The notes under the pieces are model-generated. The model made no database searches. It was not told the DNA's origin and saw only the letters and a program-made list of their open reading frames with translations. The translations under genes and the position numbers were made by a program. From CAZAGT01 sp964484515 (GTDB taxonomy: Bacteria > Desulfobacterota > DSM-4660 > Desulfatiglandales > HGW-15), in NCBI GenBank assembly GCA_964484515.1, contig CAZAGT010000158.1, positions 1 to 11,397 on the forward strand: a stretch of DNA of 11,397 nucleotides. Reading direction: 5' to 3'. Shown piece after piece: positions 1 through 10,219 of this stretch; within the stretch, counting starts at the first letter, position 1; each line of letters begins with the position of its first letter.

Positions 1-2979
<2,979 letters not shown>

Positions 2980-2983
<4 letters not shown>

Positions 2984-4194
2984 CGGGAGTCAACCCTTTC
3001 ACGGCCGGCAGAGGCTTTGTTCTGCTCAGCAGGGATCGTGATTCGCGTACCGTCATCTACCAGTTGCTGCCCCAGGGTCACGACCCAACCGGACAACCCT
3101 TCGCCTTCCACCTGCACCCGGTCTCCTTCGCGGATACCCTCCTTCACTTGGCGCCAGGTTACCGATCGACCATCCTCACTGACGATAAAAATACCGCTCC
3201 GGTCATCACGTTTGGTCAACGCCTGCTCCGGGACGATGGTGGCCTCCGGCACCCGGGCCAATACCACGGTGGCCCGGATAAACATGCCTGGCTTGAGCCG
3301 ATTCTGCGGATTGTCGATGGTCATTTCGATCCGCGCCTGCCGGGTGGACTTGTGGAAGACCGGGGCAATGCGATCAATCCGGCCCTTATACTGCTCGCCC
3401 GGATAGGCATCCGTAGTCAACGAGACAACCTGTCCGAGCTCCAGGCGAGCGTAGTCTCTCTCCGTGACGAAGACCACCCCGACGATGGGGTCTAGTTCGA
3501 CGATTGAGAGCAGCGGCGCGTTGGCTGCCACGGTCTGGCCTTCGTCCACATAGCGCTCAGCCACGACGCGATCCTCGTCGCCGCCGGGCCAGCCTGCTGT
3601 CACCTTGGTGTAGCCGAGCCGGATATTGGCGGTTTCCAGCGATGATTCAGCTTTCGTTACCTGGGCTGCGGCCACCTTGAGCTGAGCCTGCTTCGCCAAT
3701 TGATCCTGCCTCGCGGCATCGAATTCAGAATCTGATGCGATCCCGCGCTTTAAGAGGGACTCGGTACGTTTGTACTCGCGATTGGCGATTTCCAGGGCGC
3801 TCTTGGCCCCGGACAGGTTGGCCCTGGCCACCATCAGATCGGCCTGGGCCTGAGCTACCGCCTGGACATATTCATCATTGTCCAGCTCGGCCACAACCTG
3901 GCCGCGCTGTACCCCATCGGCGATGTTCACCATCATCCGCTCCACGCGGCCACTTACCTTCGGCGCAACCACAAACTCAGCCAGGGCCTCCAACTCCCCG
4001 CTGAATTCCCGTTTTAAGGCGATCGGACCGCGCTGAATCTGCGCCACTTCTACCGGCACCGGTCGAAACGCCTTACTGCTCTTGTGCGATCCGGTCCGCC
4101 CCTGCAATCGATCTAAAATTCCCCAGGCAAGTCCTGCCACGGCTCCTATCAGGAGAACAGTCAATATCAAAATCCGCGCACCGCCCGAATTCAT
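2980..4194 (-). CDS. RND efflux membrane fusion protein (periplasmic adaptor, HlyD/AcrA family)
   Basis: This 404-residue adaptor joins the RND pump to the outer-membrane channel. The start at 4194 (MNSGGARILILTVLL) is chosen because GGAGAGG lies 10 nt upstream; an upstream in-frame ATG at 4272 would put a non-signal-like extension before it. Residues about 7-26 form a hydrophobic signal anchor with no lipobox cysteine. Next comes a barrel-sandwich half (APKVSGRVERMMVNIADGVQRGQ), then an Ala/Gln/Lys-rich coiled-coil hairpin at about 110-190. The second lipoyl half and beta-barrel follow (VDEGQTVAANAPLLSI, then LKPGMFIRATVVL). The membrane-proximal domain is at the C-terminus. The stop TGA overlaps the permease ATG by 4 nt. 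The gene is transcribed divergently from the TolC-type gene at 4427, so the three pump parts share one intergenic control region. No dedicated repressor gene is adjacent. Confidence 0.93.
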
Positions 4195-4343
4195 GGCAAA
4201 TAATCCTCTCCGTTGTTCATAAAACAGGCATTTCCCAAAAATATGGCCTCTTTTTTGAAGATGGGGAAACATTGCACTCCTAGGACTGATATTACAATCA
4301 AAAAATGGTTGCTGAATGGGTCCATGTGAGGCAAGAATTTGAA

Positions 4344-4353
4344 GTCTGCAGAC
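4344..4353. promoter_or_regulatory. Perfect 10-bp palindrome in divergent pump promoter region (candidate operator)
   Basis: The sequence GTCTGCAGAC is a perfect palindrome. It sits near the middle of the 232-bp gap between the divergent fusion-protein gene (start 4194) and outer-membrane-factor gene (start 4427), where shared control of the pump would be expected. A direct repeat of AGACCGG lies closer to the plus-strand gene (4382-4388 and 4401-4407). No convincing -35/-10 pair could be fixed on either strand. The operator role is inference from position and symmetry only, and a 10-bp palindrome can occur by chance. Confidence 0.25.
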
Positions 4354-4426
4354 CCCTTTTGCAGCGCCTGAAAATTCAACAAGACCGGCCGCCGTTGGGT
4401 GAGACCGGTATTCATGAGGACCTGTT

Positions 4427-6052
4427 ATGATGTGTGCAAGATGTTGTCATCGGATGCTGGGGTTCCTCGCCATAAGCGGGTTATTACTGGCGGGGGCCTC
4501 CTGTACGCTGGTCGAGGAACGGATGGACCACACGGTGGGAGGGCCGAATGTACCTGCCGACACAACGGTGCAGATGCGTGTGGCGTCCACCGGGCAACCT
4601 GAAGAGATCGCGGCCCGAGAGCCGCCCTCGGGGCCGTTGAAAGTCACCGTCGCTGAAGCCGTCTTGCTTAGCCTCGAAAACAACCCTTCGCTTGCGGTAG
4701 AAAAATTGAATCCCTCGATCCGGCAAACCTTCGAGGATCAAGAAAGGGCGGTGTTTGATCCGACGATAGCCGCGGACGTGGCCGGTGGCAGTGCACGGGC
4801 AGAACGCCTTGCGAGGGCCGGATCTGAGACAGAGAATTTCACATCCGATACCGCCGAAGGCATCATTTTTCTGGAGCAATATTTCCCCAGCGGCACGAGG
4901 CTTACCGTCGAAGCCGGCACCCGTATGACGGACTCCTCTCTCTACGATGACAGCTTTTTTTCAACCCGCATGGGCATGACGGTTACCCAGGCATTGCTGA
5001 GAGGATTCGGAACGGACGTGAATCTGGCCCGGCTCCGGCAGGCGCGCCTGAACACGCGGATGTCGGAATATGAGTTGCGGGGTTTTACCGAGTCGCTGGT
5101 GGCGGAGGTGGAAAGCACTTACTGGGACTTTGCACTGGCCCGGCGCCAGATCGAAATCGTCAAGGAATCACTGAAGGTCGCCAACCAACAGCTCAACGAG
5201 ACCAAACAATTGATCGCCGTTGGTCGCTTAGCCAGGTCTGAATTGGCGGCCGTCCAGGCCGAAGTTGCAGCACAGGAACAGGCCCTCATCGAGGCACAGG
5301 CCAACAAGGAATCTATTCGCTTGCAGTTGCTGCGGCTCCTCACTCCCGCCGGTCCGAGAATCTGGGAGCGCGACGTTGACTTGATCTACCAACCGACCAT
5401 GCCCGAAATCAAGCTGGAAGACGTAGACCTGCACGTGGCCGTATCGATGCGCATGCGTCCGATTCTAAACGAGGCCCGCCTGGACATACTGCACGGCGAT
5501 CTGGAGCTGGTCAAAACCCGGAATGGACTACTCCCTTTAATGGACCTTTTTATCACACTCGGCAAAAGCGGGTATGCAAGTTCCTTTGGCGAATCCGTCC
5601 GCGATATCACCGACGACAGTTATGACGCTCTGGTGAACCTCCGTTTCAATTATCCCATTTTTAATCGGGATGCGAAGGCCGTTCACAGGCGAGCGCAGCT
5701 AACCCGCGAGCAGGCGCAAGAAGCTTTGAACAACCTTTCACAGCTTGTGGAAGTCGACGTCCGCAGCGCCCATATCGAGGTCAACCGCACGAAGCAGCAG
5801 ATTGCGGCGTCATCGGCCACCCGGATGTTCGATGAGGAAAAACTCCGGACCGAAACCGAAAAGCTGCGAGTGGGAAAATCAACCAGCTTCCTAGTGGCTC
5901 AGGCTCAACGGGATCTGCTGGTCAGTCGGATCGCTGAGGTGCGAGCCCTTGTCAACTACCTTAAGGCATTGATCGATCTCTACCGGCAGGACGGATCGCT
6001 GCTCGTGCGTCGGGGAATTTCCGCCCCTGGAAGCGAGCCGGTCAAACTTTGA
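4427..6052 (+). CDS. TolC-family outer-membrane efflux protein, probable lipoprotein
   Basis: This 541-residue protein should form the outer-membrane channel and periplasmic tunnel of the pump encoded on the opposite strand. The ATG at 4427 has GAGGA 6 nt upstream; a second ATG follows directly at 4430. The N-terminus has a hydrophobic core (LGFLAISGLLLAGAS) ending at Cys26, a plausible though imperfect lipobox (Gly at -3). Many OMF proteins are lipidated there. Two OEP repeats follow, at about residues 70-290 and 310-520. The first opens with VTVAEAVLLSLENNPSL, and the second contains the typical NYPIFNRDAKAVHRRAQ followed by a long Gln/Arg-rich helix. Length fits the family (450-550). It ends 56 bp before the convergent cytochrome gene, with no clear terminator between them. 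The family call is secure; the lipid anchor is likely. Confidence 0.92.
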   Translation: MMCARCCHRMLGFLAISGLLLAGASCTLVEERMDHTVGGPNVPADTTVQMRVASTGQPEEIAAREPPSGPLKVTVAEAVLLSLENNPSLAVEKLNPSIRQTFEDQERAVFDPTIAADVAGGSARAERLARAGSETENFTSDTAEGIIFLEQYFPSGTRLTVEAGTRMTDSSLYDDSFFSTRMGMTVTQALLRGFGTDVNLARLRQARLNTRMSEYELRGFTESLVAEVESTYWDFALARRQIEIVKESLKVANQQLNETKQLIAVGRLARSELAAVQAEVAAQEQALIEAQANKESIRLQLLRLLTPAGPRIWERDVDLIYQPTMPEIKLEDVDLHVAVSMRMRPILNEARLDILHGDLELVKTRNGLLPLMDLFITLGKSGYASSFGESVRDITDDSYDALVNLRFNYPIFNRDAKAVHRRAQLTREQAQEALNNLSQLVEVDVRSAHIEVNRTKQQIAASSATRMFDEEKLRTETEKLRVGKSTSFLVAQAQRDLLVSRIAEVRALVNYLKALIDLYRQDGSLLVRRGISAPGSEPVKL

Positions 6053-6108
6053 AAAGCAACGTAGGAGCAAGCCGGAGCTCAGCTTCCATAATCCCACGTG
6101 CGTGGCGA

Positions 6109-6528
<420 letters not shown>

Positions 6529-6548
6529 GGGATACCTCCTTGCTACGT

Positions 6549-7613
6549 CTAGTAATGATCTTGCGGCGGAATTTGGTCACGGACATCCTGATACGACAGA
6601 TCCTGCGGAAAGCCGGTCTTGGCGTTGAAGGCGACGGTCCGGTTACCGTTGTCGGGCAATTCGTAGTGCATGGCTACCTTGCCTGAGTGCACATCGATGA
6701 ACTGCCATCCCGTGGCATCGCGCTCAAAAAAAGGGTCAGCGCGGTTCATGGGCACCGTGAGCTCCGGGAGGTGGCTCTCCACCTGGACATACGACTGCGG
6801 ATAGGGCCATGGCCAGGCCGTGGCCATCACGGCGTGGAACGTGATGTTGCCGATCTGGTTGTACTGGATCTGATGGACATGGCCGTAGATCACGGTCACC
6901 TTGTCGAAAGGTTTCAGCAGGGCCTGAACTCTCTCGGCATCGTCGGTCCAAAAGTTCCATCCCTTGTAGATCTTTTGAATAGGGGAGTGCGAAAAGACCA
7001 CGACGGGGGTGCGCTTGTCGATCTGCTGCAGGTCCTTCCTCAACCACGCAAGCTGCTCCCCTCCCACCATGAACGGCGAACCCTGCGGGTTGTCAAGCCG
7101 CGCCATGGCCAGCATGCGGTCCATCGGCGAAGCCCAGTTCTTAAAAGTCCAGCTGTCGTAAGTCAAGATGCTGTTGAGGACCACGAAATGAACCCCCTTG
7201 TGATCAAAGCTGTAATAGAGCGGCGAGATCTTGTCCTGCCAATACTCCCCCAGATCGAGGTAGTAGTCGTGCTCCCCGATCACGTAGTGGACCTTGCCTC
7301 TGAGACTCGATATGATCTCCAGCCCGTGATCCATTTCTTCCTTTTTGCCGAGCTGCGCCAGGTCCCCGCCGAACATGAAGAAGTCGGGCCGCGGCGTCAG
7401 CAGATTGGCTTCCCGGATCGCCCGGATGAGCCCCCTGTCCCAGTTGCGTACGAACTCGGTCCCCTTGATTTGCTGGATGTGGGCATCGGAGATGTAGGCA
7501 AACGTAAAATCCTGCGCAGCACCGAAGGCGACCTTTACCAGGCTCATGGGAACGGTGCCGGCTATTAGGGCCGCTCCGGTTGTCTTAAGAAATGAACGTC
7601 GACTTATGTTCAT
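6549..7613 (-). CDS. Tat-exported calcineurin-like metallophosphoesterase
   Basis: This 354-residue enzyme is predicted to hydrolyse phosphomono- or diesters with a dinuclear metal centre in the periplasm. The start at 7613 is chosen for AGGAGG 8 nt upstream, and because it places the twin-arginine motif (MNISRRSFLK) at the very N-terminus. A hydrophobic stretch and a cleavage-like AFGA end near residue 32. Metallophosphatase motifs appear in order: D43-A-H45 in YISDAH, GGDLA (82-86), GEHD (113-116), SHSP (209-212) and GHVH (244-247). The fourth motif reads GEHD where the consensus is GNH(D/E), so a metal-ligand Asn is replaced by Glu. The gene lies 38 bp after the di-heme peroxidase and 20 bp before the cytochrome c, implying co-transcription. 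Substrate is unknown. Pairing with haem proteins suggests a redox-linked or envelope role, but this is speculative. Confidence 0.9.
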   Translation of the reverse strand: MNISRRSFLKTTGAALIAGTVPMSLVKVAFGAAQDFTFAYISDAHIQQIKGTEFVRNWDRGLIRAIREANLLTPRPDFFMFGGDLAQLGKKEEMDHGLEIISSLRGKVHYVIGEHDYYLDLGEYWQDKISPLYYSFDHKGVHFVVLNSILTYDSWTFKNWASPMDRMLAMARLDNPQGSPFMVGGEQLAWLRKDLQQIDKRTPVVVFSHSPIQKIYKGWNFWTDDAERVQALLKPFDKVTVIYGHVHQIQYNQIGNITFHAVMATAWPWPYPQSYVQVESHLPELTVPMNRADPFFERDATGWQFIDVHSGKVAMHYELPDNGNRTVAFNAKTGFPQDLSYQDVRDQIPPQDHY

Positions 7614-7651
7614 TGGTTCTCCCTCCTTGAATCTTCTCGAGACCAGGTGCT

Positions 7652-8767
7652 TCACTTCCTGACGAACTCCGGGCTTGTCAGGGCCTTCAAGAACTCCACC
7701 AGGTCGGCCTCCTGCTCCGGGGTGAGGTTCAGGGGCCGGATTCCACCGCTCAAAAGCTCCGGCACCGGGTCGGTCTCTTCCAGCCGTCCACCGTTGTTGT
7801 AGAATTGAACCACCTCTTCCAGGGTCTTGGCGCTCCCGTCGTGCAGATAGGGGGCTGTGAGAGCAATGTTTCGAAGCGTTGCCGTCTTGAAGGCGCCGAT
7901 GTCCGTCAGATCGCGCGTCACCGCGTAGCGGCCGAGCGAGGAGGTTTTCACGTTGCTAAGCACGGCGATGTCCGTTCCCCTCTTCTTCACGTCCTCCACG
8001 GCCGCCGACAGCTCGTCCAGGTCCTGGGGCATCTGGTGGGCCGCCACCCCGATCATGTGGAACCGGTTATCGGTAAAGAGGGCCTGGGTCTGCTCGATGA
8101 CGTGACAGGAAACGCACCGCCCCTGGCCGATAAAGATCTCCAGTCCGCGGATCGCCGCAGGGCTCATCGCTGTCTTGTCTCCGCCGAAGTAATAGCGATC
8201 AAAGGGCGAATTGCCGCCGATCACCGTTCGCTCAAAAGTCGCAATGGCCTGCTCCACCTCCACCATCGTGATCTCGTCACCGGTCTTGCCGAAGGCCTTC
8301 TTAAAAAGAGCCAGGTATTCCGGGTCATTTCGCACGATCTTGAGGATCGGCTCATGATTTTCAAGGCCCATCTCGACCGGGTTCAGGAAGGGTTGCGCAG
8401 ATTGGGACTCGAGGGTCGGCTCCCGGCCGTCCCAGAATTGGGTCTTTAGGTATGCCGCATTGATGACGGTGGGAGCGCTTCGGGTACCCTTGAGCTTCCG
8501 GATCCCCTCGGACACGGGGAGGTTATCCGTAAAGCCCTTCTCCCTATCATGGCAGGTGGCACAACTCACCTCGCCGGTGTAGCTGAACCGGGTGTCGTGA
8601 AACAGCTTGTCGCCGAGTTCAACCTTCTCCGGTGTGATCGGATTGTCAGCCGGAACCGGCACCGGAGGCAGACCCAGCGGCGCCGCAAAGGCGACACACG
8701 CCACAAAGGCCGCCGCAACAGCCCCGGCGCACAGTATCCCTTTGTAGTATTCTGTTATTCTGTTCAA
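7652..8767 (-). CDS. Di-heme cytochrome c peroxidase / MauG family protein
   Basis: This 371-residue periplasmic protein is expected to reduce hydrogen peroxide with electrons from a small cytochrome or, if MauG-like, to oxidise a protein substrate. It starts with TTG at 8767; AGGAGG lies 8 nt upstream and no in-frame ATG occurs before Met133. Residues about 9-29 form a signal peptide. Haem motifs are CATCH (69-73) and CVSCH (218-222). Family landmarks include LGDKLFHDTRFS, FWDGRE (111-116), NPVEMG (129-134), FHMIG (236-240) and TAPYLHDGS (304-312). The length suits bacterial CCP/MauG with one haem per half. The gene follows the selenocysteine peroxiredoxin by 77 bp and precedes the Tat phosphoesterase by 38 bp. 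CCP versus MauG cannot be settled from sequence reading alone. Confidence 0.93.
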   Translation of the reverse strand: MNRITEYYKGILCAGAVAAAFVACVAFAAPLGLPPVPVPADNPITPEKVELGDKLFHDTRFSYTGEVSCATCHDREKGFTDNLPVSEGIRKLKGTRSAPTVINAAYLKTQFWDGREPTLESQSAQPFLNPVEMGLENHEPILKIVRNDPEYLALFKKAFGKTGDEITMVEVEQAIATFERTVIGGNSPFDRYYFGGDKTAMSPAAIRGLEIFIGQGRCVSCHVIEQTQALFTDNRFHMIGVAAHQMPQDLDELSAAVEDVKKRGTDIAVLSNVKTSSLGRYAVTRDLTDIGAFKTATLRNIALTAPYLHDGSAKTLEEVVQFYNNGGRLEETDPVPELLSGGIRPLNLTPEQEADLVEFLKALTSPEFVRK

Positions 8768-8844
8768 GATTTCTCCCTCCTTTCGTTTTGATCAACAAGA
8801 TATGAGTTGAGGTCTTCGACGAGAGCGGGGTTGGCGAATGGCTG

Positions 8845-9564
8845 TCAATCAAAGGCCATGGATGTCTTCCAGACTTCCCAGACCTTTCCGACGAGATCCG
8901 GCCCCGGTTTCAACGTCATTTTCCCTGGTTTCCAGCCCGAAGGCGTCGCCTCGGCGCCCTTGCTCTTACGGACAAGCTGGAAGGCCTCAATCTGCCTCAG
9001 GGATTCCGCTACGTTTCTGCCCACCGGCGGCGTCAGGACTTCGTACCCCTGAATCACCCCGTCAGGATCGATGATAAATCTCCCTCTTGTCTCCACACCC
9101 GCCTGATCGTCATAAACGCCGAAGATGGTTCCTACCTTGCCGCCGGCATCGGAAAGCATGGGGAAAGGCACTCCGCCATCGACCATTTTCGACAACTCGT
9201 GGTCGTTCCACATTTTGTGCACAAAGACGCTGTCAATGCTCATGGAAAGGATCTGCGCACCGAGTTCCTGGAAATTCGGATATCTTTCAGCAACTGCTGA
9301 AATCTCTGTTGCTCAAACAAAGGTGAAATCCCCGGGGTAGAAGCAAAGGACAACCCATTTGCCCAGGTATTCAGAAAGCTTCACATTGACAAATTTTCCT
9401 TCGAAATAGGCCGGAGCCACGAAATCGGGCGCCTTTCTGCCGACCATCACCATAGATTTCACCTCCTTCCCCGTCTCGGTTGATTCCTTGGCCTCTCGTG
9501 TCTTCGATTCGCCGACAGGGCCGCCTGTCGGGCGTGCACAACCCGCTTTAAATTCTTCCGGCAT
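8845..9564 (-). CDS. Selenocysteine-containing peroxiredoxin (AhpC/Prx type), UGA read as Sec
   Basis: This thiol/selenol peroxidase reduces H2O2 or organic peroxides. The frame is open except for one TGA at 9315-9313. Flanking text is FYPGDFTFV-U-ATEISAV, which places the TGA exactly at the peroxidatic Cys of the family TFVCPTE motif. The same frame continues to LSMSIDSVF, ETRGRFIIDPDG and PVGRNVAESLR, all typical AhpC/Prx signatures, and stops at 8845. From ATG 9564 (AAGGAGG 6 nt upstream) the protein has 239 residues with Sec84. From ATG 9453 (AAGGAGGTGA upstream) it has 202 residues with Sec47, matching AhpC numbering. No C-terminal resolving Cys is present: the usual CP pair reads TP (170-171, short numbering). 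Other cysteines are Cys37 (short numbering) and Cys9 of the extension. It follows the PerR-like gene by 75 bp. A nonsense mutation is the alternative, but it would have to strike precisely the catalytic codon. Confidence 0.9.
9285..9302 (-). promoter_or_regulatory. Putative bacterial SECIS hairpin downstream of the UGA
   Basis: On the minus strand TTTCAGC-AGTT-GCTGAAA forms a perfect 7-bp stem with a 4-nt loop, starting 10 nt after the UGA. The apical loop (AGUU) therefore begins 18 nt after the UGA and carries a G at its second position. Known bacterial SECIS elements are compact stem-loops inside the coding sequence just after UGA with a G early in the apical loop. The element is in the coding region of the peroxiredoxin. 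A competing pairing, AGCAAC with GTTGCT right after the UGA, is also possible. Function is inferred from geometry. Confidence 0.65.
9313..9315 (-). other. In-frame UGA selenocysteine codon at the peroxidatic position
   Basis: On the minus strand the codons run GAT TTC ACC TTT GTT TGA GCA ACA GAG, i.e. D-F-T-F-V-U-A-T-E. Conserved peroxiredoxin sequence on both sides in one frame, with the TGA replacing Cys in TxxC, is the usual mark of a TxxU selenoperoxiredoxin. Decoding requires SelA, SelB, SelD and tRNA-Sec, none of which lies in this window. Confidence 0.88.
9459..9468 (-). promoter_or_regulatory. Strong internal ribosome binding site for a second peroxiredoxin start (ATG 9453)
   Basis: AAGGAGGTGA on the minus strand lies 5 nt (8 nt from the AGGAGG core) before ATG 9453, inside the frame opened by ATG 9564. 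The shorter product begins MVMVGRKAPDF, the classic peroxiredoxin N-terminus. The longer start at 9564 has its own AAGGAGG (9571-9577). Both starts are therefore credible and two isoforms may be made. Confidence 0.6.
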
Positions 9565-9639
9565 AGGCAACCTCCTTGCTCCTGAAACGACTTCAGGATC
9601 GATTTTTGACCGATGGCTGAGAGCCTTGAGCACCACGCA

Positions 9640-10080
9640 CTATTCTTTCTCGCACTCCTCACAGAGGATGTTCACGACGACCCGCTTGCTCAAGACCCTG
9701 AACCGGTTCTCAATATCCTTGGGCACTTTCAGTTTGTCGTACCGCTCGTCGGAAAAGTCGATGATCTTGCCGCACCGGACACAGTGCAGGTGATGGTGCT
9801 TATTCCGGTCGGGGTCGAATCGCCTTGGGCCGCCCTGGCCCTCCACAACGTCAATGAGGCCGATCCGGGCAAAGGTCAAAAGGGTCCGGTAGATCGTATC
9901 AAACGATACGTTCGGGAAGATCTTTTTGATGGATTGAAACACCGTCTCGGCCGAGGGGTGTTCTTTCGACGTGATGAGTTCCTCATAGATGGCGACCCGC
10001 TGCGGCGTGACCCTGAGGCCGTGTTGCCGGCATATCTCCTTAAAGAAACCAAGAAAATTTTTACTCTTGCCTTTTTGCAT
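9640..10080 (-). CDS. perR: PerR-like peroxide-sensing repressor (Fur family)
   Basis: This 146-residue winged-helix regulator has an N-terminal DNA-binding domain (GLRVTPQRVAIYEEL, then FDTIYRTLLTFARIGLI) and a C-terminal dimerisation domain. Every PerR metal position of Bacillus subtilis is present with a constant +4 offset. Structural Zn is bound by C100, C103, C140 and C143; the regulatory Fe/Mn site is H41, D89, H95, H97 and D108. Asp108 at the PerR Asp104 position favours peroxide sensing over Fur-type iron sensing. ATG 10080 has AAGGAG 4 nt upstream. It is first in the minus-strand block and lies 75 bp before the selenocysteine peroxiredoxin, an expected PerR target. The family call is secure. 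The PerR subtype rests on residue matching, since Asp at this position is not absolutely diagnostic. Confidence 0.88.
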   Translation of the reverse strand: MQKGKSKNFLGFFKEICRQHGLRVTPQRVAIYEELITSKEHPSAETVFQSIKKIFPNVSFDTIYRTLLTFARIGLIDVVEGQGGPRRFDPDRNKHHHLHCVRCGKIIDFSDERYDKLKVPKDIENRFRVLSKRVVVNILCEECEKE

Positions 10081-10087
10081 GTTTCTC

Positions 10088-10115
10088 CTTATAAGGAATC
10101 AATCTTATCCGTCAA
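10088..10115 (-). promoter_or_regulatory. Candidate perR promoter with overlapping inverted repeat (possible Fur/PerR-type operator)
   Basis: On the minus strand TTGACG (10115-10110) is followed after 16 nt by TATAAG (10093-10088). Between and over them lies ATAAG-(8 nt)-CTTAT, an imperfect AT-rich inverted repeat (10091-10108) of the size bound by Fur-family dimers. It matches the PerR box TTATAATNATTATAA well only in its left half. The -10 candidate touches the ribosome binding site, which would give an almost leaderless mRNA, so the promoter assignment is weak. Autoregulation by PerR is a reasonable inference. Confidence 0.3.
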
Positions 10116-10219
10116 GCCTATTTTTTTGTGTTCGGCATTGGCTTGCCGTGCGGACGCCGAAGGTGTCCGTCGAGCTCCTTTACGTCTTCCTTTGTGAGGA
10201 CTGAGCGCTGGCAAATCGG

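Noticed and set aside
4195..4272. Upstream ATG at 4272 as the start of the membrane fusion protein
   Set aside because: The added 26 residues are charged and precede the signal anchor, and a Shine-Dalgarno site directly supports ATG 4194.
6053..6108. Terminator between the convergent outer-membrane factor and cytochrome c genes
   Set aside because: Only short imperfect symmetry (GGAGCTC...) is present and there is no T tract.
6687..7568. Plus-strand frame of 293 codons opposite the phosphoesterase
   Set aside because: The minus strand carries all metallophosphatase motifs and a Tat signal. The plus-strand product is His/Arg/Val-rich with no family features.
7614..7655. Extended start of the phosphoesterase at 7655
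   Set aside because: It would place 14 residues before the Tat motif and overlap the peroxidase stop; AGGAGG sits just before ATG 7613.
7805..8449. Plus-strand frame of 214 codons opposite the di-heme peroxidase
   Set aside because: The minus strand encodes both haem motifs and the conserved CCP landmarks; the plus frame is a shadow.
8845..9636. Two separate genes (9313-9636 and 8845-9243) in place of one peroxiredoxin
   Set aside because: Both are in the same frame, separated only by one TGA plus 23 sense codons, and together rebuild a complete peroxiredoxin with the TGA at the catalytic residue. ATG 9243 is the Met inside the conserved LSMSIDSVF strand and has no ribosome binding site of its own.
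9565..9636. GTG start at 9636 for the peroxiredoxin
   Set aside because: It would abut the perR stop and has no clear ribosome binding site. ATG 9564 has AAGGAGG at 6 nt, and the extra 24 residues look unlike protein of this family.
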